64,000 nt of DNA from Primulina eburnea (lineage: Eukaryota; Streptophyta; Magnoliopsida; Lamiales; Gesneriaceae), in NCBI RefSeq assembly GCF_022965805.1, contig NW_027330861.1, positions 1 to 64,000 on the forward strand, read 5' to 3'. Each line of letters starts with the position of its first letter. Positions within the stretch are counted from its first letter, which is position 1. This document shows, piece after piece, positions 34,322-46,310 of this stretch. The position numbers were made by a program, and so were the translations under genes. Below the pieces are notes generated by a model, which ran no database searches, had not been told where the DNA came from, and saw only the letters and a list, made by a program, of their open reading frames with translations.

Positions 34322-37300
34322 TAAAGTAATCCAAAATAGAATCCCCCCCTTCTTAGTCCTAGGCAACCCCAAATAAAGTCCATAGAAAGTCATCCAAGTT
34401 CTTTTTAAGAATAGCACGCAAAAGTGTTCCCAAAGTTCTATTGACAACTTCAGTTTGTCCATCCGTTTGAGGATGACAAGTAGTAGATTACAACAATATG
34501 GAGAAAGTTTAGCCCATAAAGTAATCCAAAAATAAACCCCCCCTTCTTAGTCCTGGCAACCAAAATAAAGTCCCAGAAATGTCAGTCCAGTTCTTTTTAA
34601 GATAGCACGCAAAAGTGTTCCAAAGTTCTATTACAACTTCAGTTTTCCATCCGTTTGAGGATGACAGTAGTAGATTACAACAATATGAGCAAAGTTTAGC
34701 CCATAAAGGATCCTAAATAGAATCCCTCCCCTTCTTAGTCCTAGGCAACCCCAAAAGAAAGTCCCATAAATGTCATCCCAGTTCTTTTTAGATCAGCCCA
34801 GCAAAAAGGATTCCCAACGTCTATTGACAACCCCTTCAGTTTGTCCTACGTTTGAGGAGGACAATAGTAGATTTACACAATATTGAGCAAAGTTGAGCCA
34901 TAAAGTATCCATAAATAGAATCCCTCCCTTTTAGTCCTAGGCAACCCAAAAATGAAAGTCACATAAAATTGTCAGTCACGTTCTTTTAAGAATAGCACGC
35001 AAAAGTGTTCCCAAGTTCTATTGACAACTTCAGTTTGTCCATCCGTTTGAGGATGACAAGTAGTAGATTACAACATATGGAGCAAAGTTTAGCCCATAAA
35101 GTAATCCAAAAATAGAATCCCTCCCCTTCTTAGTCCTAGGCAACCCAAAATAAAGTCCATAGAAATGTCAATCCAAGTTCTTTTAAGAATAGCACGCAAA
35201 AGTGTTCTCAAAGTTCTATTTACAACTTCAGTTTGTCCATCCGTTTGAGGATGACAAGTTAGTATTACAACAATATGAGCAAAGTTTAGCCCATAAAGTA
35301 ATCCAAAATAGAATCCTCCCCTTCTTAGTCCTAGGCAACCCCAAAATAAAGTCATAGAATGTCAATCCAAGTTCTTTTTAAGAATAGCACGCAAAAGTGT
35401 TCCCAAAGTTCTATTTACAACTTCGTTTGTCCATCTGTTGAGGATGACAAGTAGTAGATTACAACAATATTGAGCAAAGTTTAGCCCTAAAGTTAATCCA
35501 AAAATAGAATCCCTCCCCTTCTTAGTCTAGGCAACCCCAAAATAAAGTCAATAGAAATTCAATCAAGTTCTTTTTAAGAATAGCACGCAAAGTGTTCCCA
35601 AAGTTCTATTGACAACTTCAGTTTGTCCATCCGTTTGAGGATGACAAGTAGTAGATTACAACAATATGGACAAAGTTTAGCCCTAAAGTAATCCAAAAAT
35701 AAAATCCCTCCCTTCTTAGTCCTAGGCAACCCCAAAATAAAGTCCATAGAAATGTCATCCAAGTTCTTTTTAAGAATAGCACGCAAAAGTGTTCTCAAAG
35801 TTCTATTTACAACTTCAGTTTTTCCATCCGTTTGAGGATGACAAGTAGTAGATTACAACAATATGGAGCAAAGTTTAGCCCATAAAGTAATCCATAAATA
35901 GAATCCCTCCCCTTCTTAGTCCTAGGCAACCCCAAAATAAGTCCATAGAAATGTCATCCAAGTTCTTTTTAAAAGCACGCAAAATTGTCTCAAAGTTCTA
36001 TTGACAACTTCAGTTTGTCCATCCGTTTGAGGATGACAATTAGTAGATTACAATATTGAGCAAAGTTTAGCCCATAAGTAATCCAAAATAGAATCCTCCC
36101 CTTCTTAGTCCTAGGCAACCCCAAATAAAGTCCATAGAAATGTCATCCAGTTCTTTTTAAGAATAGCACGCAAAAGTGTTCCCAAATGTCTATTGACAAC
36201 TTCAGTTTGTCCATCCGTTTGAGGATGAACAAGTAGTAGATTACAGACAATATTTAGCAAAGTTTAGCCATAAAGTAATCCTATAAATAGAATCCCTCCC
36301 TTCTTAGTCCTAGGCAACCCGAAAATAAAGTCCATAGAAATGTCAATCAGTTCTTTTTAAGAATAGCACGCAAAATGTGTTACCCAAAGTTCTATTTACA
36401 ACTTCAGTTTGTCCATCCGTTGAGGATGACAAGTAGTAGATTACAACATTATTGTAGCAAAGTTTAGCCATAAAAGTAATCAAAAATCGAATCCCTCCCC
36501 TTCTTAGTCCTAGCAACCCCAAAATAAAGATCAGAAAATGTCAGTCCAAGTCTTTTAAGAATAGGCCCGCAAAAGTGTTTCTCAAAAGTTCTTTTGACAA
36601 CTTCAGTTGTCCATCTGTTTGAGGATGACAAGTAGGAGATTACAACAATATTGAGCAAAGTTTAGCCCATAAAGTAATCCAAAAATAGAATCCCTCCCCT
36701 TCTTAGTCCTAGGCAACCCCAAAATAAAGTCCATAGAAATGTCAATCCAAGTCTTTTAAGAATAGCACGCAAAAGTGTTCCAAAGTTCTATTGACAACTT
36801 CAGTTTGTCCATCGTTTGAGGATGACAAGTAGTAGATTACAACAATATTGAGCAAAGTTTAGCCCATAAAATCCAAAAATAGAATCCCTCCCCTTCTTAG
36901 TCCTAGGCAACCCCAAAATAAAGTCCATAAATGTCATCCAAGTTCTTTTTAAGAATACGCAAAAGTTCCCAAAGTTCTATTGACAACTTCAGTTGTCCAT
37001 CGTTTGAGGATGACAAGTGTAGATTACAACAATATGGAGCAAAGTTTAGCCCTAAAGTAATCCAAAAATAAAATCCTCCCCTTCTTAGTCCTAGGCAACC
37101 CAAAATAAGTCCATAGAAATGTCAGTCCAAGTTCTTTTTAAGAATAGCACGCAAAAGTGTTCCAAAGTTCTATTACAACTTCAGTTTGTCCATCCGTTTG
37201 AGGATGACAAGTAGTAGATTACAACAATATGAGCAAAGTTTAGCCCATAAAGTAATCCAAAAATAGAATCCCTCCCCTTCTTAGTCCTAGGCAACCCCAA

Positions 37301-40300
37301 AATAAAGTCCATAGAAATGTCAATCCAAGTTCTTTTTAAGAATAGCACGCAAAAGTGTTCCCAAAGTTCTATTGACAACTTCAGTTTGTCCATCCGTTTG
37401 AGGATGACAAGTAGTAGATTACAACAATATTGAGCAAAGTTTAGCCCATAAAGTAATCCAAAAATAGAATCCCTCCCCTTCTTAGTCCTAGGCAACCCCA
37501 AAATAAAGTCCATAGAAATGTCAGTCCAAGTTCTTTTTAAGAATAGCACGCAAAAGTGTTCCCAAAGTTCTATTGACAACTTCAGTTTGTCCATCCGTTT
37601 GAGGATGACAAGTAGTAGATTACAACAATATGGAGCAAAGTTTAGCCCATAAAGTAATCCAAAAATAGAATCCCTCCCCTTCTTAGTCCTAGGCAACCCC
37701 AAAATAAAGTCCATAGAAATGTCAATCCAAGTTCTTTTTAAGAATAGCACGCAAAAGTGTTCCCAAAGTTCTATTGACAACTTCAGTTTGTCCATCCGTT
37801 TGAGGATGACAAGTAGTAGATTACAACAATATTGAGCAAAGTTTAGCCCATAAAGTAATCCAAAAATAGAATCCCTCCCCTTCTTAGTCCTAGGCAACCC
37901 CAAAATAAAGTCCATAGAAATGTCAATCCAAGTTCTTTTTAAGAATAGCACGCAAAAGTGTTCCCAAAGTTCTATTGACAACTTCAGTTTGTCCATCCGT
38001 TTGAGGATGACAAGTAGTAGATTACAACAATATGGAGCAAAGTTTAGCCCATAAAGTAATCCAAAAATAGAATCCCTCCCCTTCTTAGTCCTAGGCAACC
38101 CCAAAATAAAGTCCATAGAAATGTCAATCCAAGTTCTTTTAAGAATAGCACGCAAAAGTGTTCCCAAAGTTCTATTGACAACTTCAGTTTGTCCATCCGT
38201 TTGAGGATGACAAGTAGTAGATTACAACAATATGGAGCAAAGTTTAGCCCATAAAGTAATCCAAAAATAGAATCCCTCCCCTTCTTAGTCCTAGGCAACC
38301 CCAAAATAAAGTCCATAGAAATGTCAGTCCAAGTTCTTTTAAGAATAGCACGCAAAAGTGTTCCCAAAGTTCTATTTACAACTTCAGTTTGTCCATCCGT
38401 TTGAGGATGACAAGTAGTAGATTACAACAATATTGAGCAAAGTTTAGCCCATAAAGTAATCCAAAAATAGAATCCCTCCCCTTCTTAGTCCTAGGCAACC
38501 CCAAAATAAAGTCCATAGAAATGTCAATCCAAGTTCTTTTTAAGAATAGCACGCAAAAGTGTTCCCAAAGTTCTATTGACAACTTCAGTTTGTCCATCCG
38601 TTTGAGGATGACAAGTAGTAGATTACAACAATATTGAGCAAAGTTTAGCCCATAAAGTAATCCAAAAATAGAATCCCTCCCCTTCTTAGTCCTAGGCAAC
38701 CCCAAAATAAAGTCCATAGAAATGTCAATCCAAGTTCTTTTAAGAATAGCACGCAAAAGTGTTCCCAAAGTTCTATTGACAACTTCAGTTTGTCCATCCG
38801 TTTGAGGATGACAAGTAGTAGATTACAACAATATTGAGCAAAGTTTAGCCCATAAAGTAATCCAAAAATAGAATCCCTCCCCTTCTTAGTCCTAGGCAAC
38901 CCCAAAATAAAGTCCATAGAAATGTCAATCCAAGTTCTTTTTAAGAATAGCACGCAAAAGTGTTCCCAAAGTTCTATTTACAACTTCAGTTTGTCCATCC
39001 GTTTGAGGATGACAAGTAGTAGATTACAACAATATTGAGCAAAGTTTAGCCCATAAAGTAATCCAAAATAGAATCCCTCCCCTTCTTAGTCCTAGGCAAC
39101 CCCAAAATAAAGTCCATAGAAATGTCAGTCCAAGTTCTTTTTAAGAATAGCACGCAAAAGTGTTCCCAAAGTTCTATTGACAACTTCAGTTTGTCCATCC
39201 GTTTGAGGATGACAAGTAGTAGATTACAACAATATGGAGCAAAGTTTAGCCCATAAAGTAATCCAAAAATAGAATCCCTCCCCTTCTTAGTCCTAGGCAA
39301 CCCCAAAATAAAGTCCATAGAAATGTCAATCCAAGTTCTTTTAAGAATAGCACGCAAAAGTGTTCCCAAAGTTCTATTGACAACTTCAGTTTGTCCATCC
39401 GTTTGAGGATGACAAGTAGTAGATTACAACAATATGGAGCAAAGTTTAGCCCATAAAGTAATCCAAAAATAGAATCCCTCCCCTTCTTAGTCCTAGGCAA
39501 CCCCAAAATAAAGTCCATAGAAATGTCAATCCAAGTTCTTTTTAAGAATAGCACGCAAAAGTGTTCCCAAAGTTCTATTGACAACTTCAGTTTGTCCATC
39601 CGTTTGAGGATGACAAGTAGTAGATTACAACAATATGGAGCAAAGTTTAGCCCATAAAGTAATCCAAAATAGAATCCCTCCCCTTCTTAGTCCTAGGCAA
39701 CCCCAAAATAAAGTCCATAGAAATGTCAGTCCAAGTTCTTTTAAGAATAGCACGCAAAAGTGTTCCCAAAGTTCTATTTACAACTTCAGTTTGTCCATCC
39801 GTTTGAGGATGACAAGTAGTAGATTACAACATATTGAGCAAAGTTTAGCCCATAAAGTAATCCATAAATAAAATCCCTACCCTTCTTAGTCCTAGGCAAC
39901 CCCAAAATAAAGTCCATAGAAATATCAATCCAAGTTCTTTTTAAGAATAGCACGCAAAAGTGTTTCCCAAAGTTCTATTGACAACTTCAGTTTGTCCATC
40001 TGTTTGAGGATGACAAGTAGTAGATTACAACAATATTGAGCAAAGTTTAGCCTCATAAAGTAATCCAAAAATAGAATCCCTCCCCTTCTTAGTCCAAGGC
40101 AACCCCAAAATAAAGTCCATAGAAATGTCATCCAAGTTCTTTTTAAGAATAGCACGCAAAAGTGTTCCCAAAGTTCTATTGACAACTTCAGTTTGTCCAT
40201 CCGTTTGAGGATGACAAGTAGTAGATTACAACAATATGGAGCAAAGTTTAGCCCATAAAGTAATCCAAAAATAAAATCCCTCCCCTTCTTAGTCCTAGGC

Positions 40301-42280
40301 AACCCCAAAATAAAGTCCATAGAAATGTCAGTCCAAGTTCTTTTTAAGAATAGCACGCAAAAGTGTTCCCAAAGTTCTATTTACAACTTCAGTTTGTCCA
40401 TCCGTTTGAGGATGACAAGTAGTAGATTACAACAATATTGAGCAAAGTTTAGCCCATAAAGTAATCCAAAAATAGAATCCCTCCCCTTCTTAGTCCTAGG
40501 CAACCCCAAAATAAAGTCATAGAAATGTCAGTCCAAGTTCTTTTTAAGAATAGCACGCAAAGTGTTCCAAAGTTCTATTGACAACTTCAGTTTGTCCATC
40601 GTTTGAGGATGACAAGTAGTAGATTACAACAATATTGAGCAAAGTTTAGCCCATAAAGTAATCCAAAATAGAATCCCTCCCCTTCTTAGTCCTAGGCAAC
40701 CCCAAAATAAAGTCCATAGAAATGTCATTCCAAGTTCTTTTAAGAATAGCACGCAAAAGTGTTCCCAAAGTTCTATTGACAACTTCAGTTTGTCCATCCG
40801 TTTGAGGATGACAAGTAGTAGATTACAACAATATGGAGCAAAGTTTAGCCCATAAAGTAATCCAAAATAGAATCCCTCCCCTTCTTAGTCCTAGGCAACC
40901 CCAAAATAAAGTCCATAGAAATGTCAGTCCAAGTTCTTTTTAAGAATAGCACGCAAAAGTGTTCCCAAAGTTCTATTGACAACTTCAGTTTGTCCATCCG
41001 TTTGAGGATGACAAGTAGTAGATTACAACAATATGGAGCAAAGTTTAGCCCATAAAGTAATCCAAAAATAAATCCCTCCCCTTCTTAGTCCTAGGCAACC
41101 CCAAAATAAAGTCCATAGAAATGTCAGTCCAAGTTCTTTTTAAGAATAGCACGCAAAAGTGTTCTCAAAGTTCTATTTACAACTTCAGTTTGTCCATCCG
41201 TTTGAGGATGACAAGTAGTAGATTACAACAATATTGAGCAAAGTTTAGCCCATAAAGTAATCCAAAAATAGAATCCCTCCCCTTCTTAGTCCTAGGCAAC
41301 CCCAAAATAAAGTCCATAGAAATGTCAATCCAAGTTCTTTTTAAGAATAGCACGCAAAAGTGTTCGCAAAGTTCTATTGACAACTTCAGTTTGTCCATCT
41401 GTTTGAGGATGACAAGTAGTAGATTACAACAATATGGAGCAAAGTTTAGCCCATAAAGTAATCCAAAAATAAAATCCCTCCCCTTCTTAGTCCTAGGCAA
41501 CCCCAAAATAAAGTCCATAGAAATGTCAGTCCAAGTTCTTTTTAAGAATAGCACGCAAAAGTGTTCTCAAAGTTCTATTTACAACTTCAGTTTGTCCATC
41601 CGTTTGAGGATGACAAGTAGTAGATTACAACAATATTGAGCAAAGTTTAGCCCATAACGTAATCCAAAATAGAATCCCTCCCCTTCTTAGTCCTAGGCAA
41701 CCCCAAAATAAAGTGCCATAGAAATGTCAATCCAAGTTCTTTTTAAGAATAGCACGCAAAAGTGTTCCCAAAGTTCTATTTACAACTTCAGTTTGTCCAT
41801 CCGTTTGAGGATGACAAGTAGTAGATTACAACAATATTGAGCAAAGTTTAGCCCATAAAGTAATCCAAAAATAGAATCCCTCCCCTTCTTAGTCCTAGGC
41901 AACCCCAAAATAAAGTGCATAGAAATGTCAATCCAAGTTCTTTTTAAGAATAGCACGCAAAAGTGTTCCCAAAGTTCTATTGACAACTTCAGTTTGTCCA
42001 TCCGTTTGAGGATGACAAGTAGTAGATTACAACAATATGGAGCAAAGTTTAGCCCGTAAAGTAATCCAAAAATAAAATCCCTCCTCTTCTTAGTCCTAGG
42101 CAACCCCAAAATAAAGTCCATAGAAATGTCAGTCCAAGTTCTTTTTAAGAATAGCACGCAAAAGTGTTCTCAAAGTTCTATTTACAACTTCAGTTTGTCC
42201 ATCCGTTTGAGGATGACAAGTAGTAGATTACAACAATATGGAGCAAAGTTTAGCCCATAAAGTAATCCATAAATAGAATC
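34322..42280 (-). repeat. ~201-bp satellite array, block 3
   Basis: About 40 units, same orientation as block 1. The first part (34322 to about 37180) is full of one- and two-base deletions and insertions. From about 37181 to 39600 the units are nearly identical, giving a 328-aa uninterrupted chance reading frame (37181-38167, minus strand). From about 39800 the variants of block 1 reappear. It ends at gaatc (42276-42280), the target site of the next element. Confidence 0.94.
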
Positions 42281-42438
42281 TGTAATGCCCAAGAATTATA
42301 GAATTGATAACCAAGATTGTTAATCTTCGTTAATGTAAGACTCGAAAGATATGAGAATGCATGACATGCAATGAGGGAAGAAAGATTTGAAAAACCAGGT
42401 GTTGCATGATCAGAAAACTAGAATTTAGAAGTTGCACA

Positions 42439-42643
42439 ACCGCACCCGCGGTGCATGTGCAGAAAATTAAGTACAAATCCCGTAGACACACCGCACCCGC
42501 GGTATTAGACGGAGCGCACCAGCGCTGAGGACACCGCACCCGCGGTCTTGCAAGAAGCGCACCCGCGGTCTGAGCTGCCGAGAGAATAGCTAGGATCACC
42601 GCTTGAGCGCACCCGCGCTCCTTACACTCACCGCACCCGCGGT
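42439..42643. repeat. GC-rich hairpin cluster in 5' LTR
   Basis: Copies of accgcacccgcggt and agcgcacccgcgct. The 3' LTR has one extra unit of about 24 bp. Confidence 0.82.
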
Positions 42644-42693
42644 CTTACGTGCAACAAGAAAAACTATGCCACGTTTTATTCGGTTGCATGCAG

Positions 42694-42702
42694 TATATAT
42701 AT
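42694..42702 (+). promoter_or_regulatory. Probable TATA box of the Tekay-type LTR
   Basis: tatatatat, about 50 bp downstream of the hairpin cluster. Position in the LTR fits a promoter; the start site is not shown by the sequence. Confidence 0.5.
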
Positions 42703-44450
42703 GATAGTTACACGTGGTTTCTCTCAGAATTTCAGAAAAGGGTCGAAGGTTGGAGAGGAAAAATCCTTACGCCTTTTATATTTGTGATTTCGAAGAATCC
42801 GTGCATCAGAATTCGAATCCGAACGCAGTATCGAGTTCCTCTCGACTCGAGCTACACAAGGACGTAAGTTTTATTACGTTTTGAGATGTTTTGTAATTAT
42901 GATGTTGTCAGAATTGAATATGAATCAGATATGACATTTCTGCTACCGTAAATATTGTATAATCGAAGTCAGATTGAAGAACAGATTGTTTCTGTATTTG
43001 TTATGAATTTCAGAGTTGATTTGACTGAGATTTCATGACAGATTTGTATTGTTATTGAGATTATGGCTGATATTGTTATTGATTACGAAGTCTGATATTA
43101 TATCTGTGATGTTTAGACTGACGGGGTTATCGAGACAGTATTGTTATGCCATCGAAACATCAGTTAAATTAGATTGTTCAGATTCAGATATGAATTCGAT
43201 TATATTGTGATATCATTGATATGAGTCAAATTGTATAGTGTTCAGATATTGATCAGATTATGTACTGAATTGAGTATTGATCAGAACAGATTGTGAATTG
43301 AGTTAGTCATTGATACTATGTATTCGATATTGTCTTTTCAGATTGGATATGGACAGATTTGACTTCGAGACTTCGTCTTCGTCAGACCGGGACGACAAAG
43401 GTATAATTCATGTGATATCTGGGAAGACATAACTCAAATCAGATCTCATTTGAGTTTCCCAATAAAATCACATACTTGATTATTGTTTATCTTTTGATAT
43501 GATTATGATTTGTTTATAGACTTATATTCAAATCTTTTGAAAAGAGCATGCTTTGTCTACAGATTGTTATACATTGCGTTTGAGATAGGAAAGTTTGACA
43601 GATAGTCAGGCTTCTAGACGTTCGGTGTATCGTTACATAGGAGCAGACACCCTCTTATTGTAGATTATTCGATACAGATATGACCGAAGTCTAGGAATAA
43701 GACGTACGCACCCCGATTGGGAGGGTAGGTGACAGACAGTGACGTCTTATTCACCCCGGGATCCCTAGAGATATAGTTGAGTCGAGTCTAAACATGATTT
43801 GACTAGAACTGCATGTGGTTATGAAGGTGGTTTCATAGACTATGAACCCCATGTTTATTGCTTTCAGTCATGACAGCATGTTTATATGACTTGATTTAAA
43901 TTGCATGTGTATCTGAATTGGGTTGCATGCTTATTTTGATTTGATTTCATAGATTATGAAATCTATTACTTTTGAATATGTTCATGATAGCATGTTTTAT
44001 GATTTAGATTGTTTCTGTACATGCTTACCATGTTTTATACTGGGATTTGTTCTCACCGGAGTTATCCGGCTGTTGTCGTGTCTGTATGTGTGCATGGCAA
44101 CAGGTGGGGCAGGATCTGGGTCTCGAGCTAGATGAGAGATAGATGATAGCGTGGAGATCTCGGGCGATGAGAGATTGATGATAGCGTGGAGATCTCGGGC
44201 GTTGAAGATTTCTAGTGTTTGCTTATTAGACTTGTACTACTGATATTTGTAGTTGGTATTTAAACACTAGCGTATGATTGTTCTAGACAGACTTGTAGGT
44301 ACATTATGTTGTTTAATTAATATAGAGACATGTTATGCTTTAATTATACATTTGAGTTCATGTTAAAAGCAAAAATTTGACCCACATTTTCGAGCAAAGA
44401 TCCAATAAATCCCAAAAGAATTGAGTTAGAGCCCGGGTCCCCACAACAGG

Positions 44451-44462
44451 TGGTATCAGAGC
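44451..44462 (+). other. Primer-binding site (initiator tRNA-Met)
   Basis: TGGTATCAGAGC, five bases after the 5' LTR; same spacing as in the Tekay-like element at 11286-21655. Confidence 0.92.
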
Positions 44463-44776
44463 AATAGATCCTTTAGACTGAGATAGTCAGAACTGATAGA
44501 ATTTACAGATTGAGTTAGAAGGGAATGAGCGGGGTAGATTGCATTTTCTTCCTTGCATGTGCTTGCTAGCATGAGATTTATGTCAATGTTGACTTACGTG
44601 ATGTGTGCTAGCATGGCTTATCGCTTTCCCTAGTACATGTTGTATTATATCTGAATTGATTTCAGCATGTAAATACCAAGCCTGAATCAGAATCGATTCC
44701 AGATCAGAGGTATATGTTCAGAAGAGGGCTGAGATAGATTGTATAGATTGCGTACTAATCTGTTTGATATTCAGAT

Positions 44777-45691
44777 ATACCGCCTAGGAGAATTCCAGAA
44801 AGGGGCAGTACTTCGATTGAACAGATAGATGTATCAGAGACTCCGATAGAAACGCAGATGAAGAGATTTCAGTCGTTTCAACCTCCGATTCTGAAAGGAA
44901 CTTAGACGTCAGTAGATTGTGAGAATTGGCTTGAGGAGATAGAAATGGTGTTTGAATTCCTTGGTTTCACAGATGAGTGTAGAGTTAACCTGATTGAGAA
45001 CCAATTGCAAGAGACTGCAAGAAGATGGTGGTTACTAACCAAAGGAGCTTTAGAACAAAACCGTTCAGTGATTTCGTGGAAGATTTTTAAATTTGAATTC
45101 TATCAAAGATTCTTCCCTACATCGTACAGACAGGATAGAAGTGCAGAATTTGCAAACCTGAGACAGAATCAGATGAGTATTGATGAGTATTTGGCTCAGT
45201 TCTTCACCTTATTACGTTTTGCCCCTCTTGTGGCTAGGAATGATGATGCGATGTCTAGCCAGTTCATTCAGGGATTGAATCCAGAAATACGTACATTGGT
45301 GAGTGTGAAGCAATCGAATAGTTTTGCTGATACATTGAACAGAGCCAAAAGAGCAGAAACGGTTCTGATAGGACAACAGGGAGCATCGTTTGATCTTCCA
45401 GCACCGAATCCACAACAACTGCCTTCCAGAGTTGAGATTGGCAGTAGCAGTGGTAAAAAGAAAGAACCATTGAAGATCGAAAAGAAACAGTTTAAGAAAT
45501 TAGGAGGTGGACAGAGTAGTTCATCTAGCTCCAGTGTTTCCAGTCCGAGTTATACTGGAGTATATTGCAGAACTTGCGGAGGAAGACATTCCACAGAACA
45601 CTGTCAAGGAGTACTTAGTAGATGCAATGTCTGTAAACAGCCGGGACACTTTGCGAGAGTTTGTCCTCAAAGAAGTTCCCGAAGATTTTAG
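44777..45691 (+). pseudogene. gag of the gag-only element (start lost, one stop)
   Basis: Homologous over its whole length to the gag at 18628-19467. The expected start is ATA at 44777-44779 (IPPRRIPERG against MPPRRMPEQG in the relative), so the Met codon appears lost. An in-frame TAG lies at 44903-44905. After that the frame is open from 44906 to 45691; the first Met is at 44945, giving 248 residues. It keeps RRWWLLTKGALEQ, YQRFFPTSYRQDRS and LLRFAPLVARNDDAMS, a Ser-rich linker, a CRTCGGRHSTEHC motif and a complete CCHC knuckle, CNVCKQPGHFARVC. It ends at TAG, with no protease in frame. Confidence 0.88.
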
Positions 45692-46034
45692 GGAACAGAA
45701 TTGTTAAAGAATCACGACTGAGAAGTAGATTCAGAACGCACAACAGGTACTATTCTTTTATGATTATGATGCATATGTATTGATATATATACTAATGCAT
45801 TTCATATGATTACATTTGATGGGGTAGCATGGAGTTATGATGTATCTGTTGGGTTTGTTTGTACTGTAGTATTGATGTCCTTTCTTGTGGAGGAAATGAT
45901 GATATCAGAAATTTCTGTATATATTGTATACTACAGTGAGATGAGAATGAAATAGAAATAGATTGTGATGTACTTGTGTTTCTGATTTGAACGCATTATT
46001 GATATGCATATGCTGAACAAGTACAGACATATTG
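45692..46034 (+). other. Non-coding stretch after gag
   Basis: About 340 bp, A/T-rich; I recognise no protein in it. Confidence 0.6.
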
Positions 46035-46310
46035 TAAAATTTTTCCCGAAAATAGTAAGAGTCAGACCAGAGATGACTGATCAGTGGAAATACCACGATA
46101 AGGATGTTAGATTTAGAATTCCTTTGATATCTGTATTGTATATGTGACTCGATTAATGCAGAAAGGAGCAGATTGCATCCTTCTGTATTCAGTAGATCTA
46201 CTGAGATCGAGCCTAGCATTGGCAGATTTGCCAGTGATATACGAGTTGGCTGATGTTTGCCCAGATGAGATTTTGGATTTGTTGTAATCTCAAAAGATAG
46301 ACTTCAGAAA
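46035..46310 (+). pseudogene. Decayed protease-region remnant
   Basis: With frame changes and stops, this stretch translates to pieces such as KIVRVRPEMTDQWK, MQKGADCILLYSVDLL and LADLPVIYELADVCPDEI. These match the end of the protease region at 17800-18060 of the other Tekay-like element. The protease active site itself is not recognisable upstream. It shows the element descends from one that had pol. Confidence 0.7.

Larger units (their letters stand above)
42281..44445 (+). repeat. 5' LTR of the gag-only Tekay-type element
   Basis: 2,165 bp. Features in order: GC-hairpin cluster 42439-42643, TATA-like tatatatat at 42694-42702, a G-box-like CACGTG at 42711-42716, the conserved block at 44051-44075, and a duplicated ~34-bp segment (gatgatagcgtggagatctc) at about 44133-44200. 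Confidence 0.92.

Noticed and set aside
1..42280. CENP-B-box-like motif in the satellite unit
   Set aside because: I looked for the mammalian-type motif in the unit and did not see it; the centromere suggestion rests only on repeat type and neighbours.
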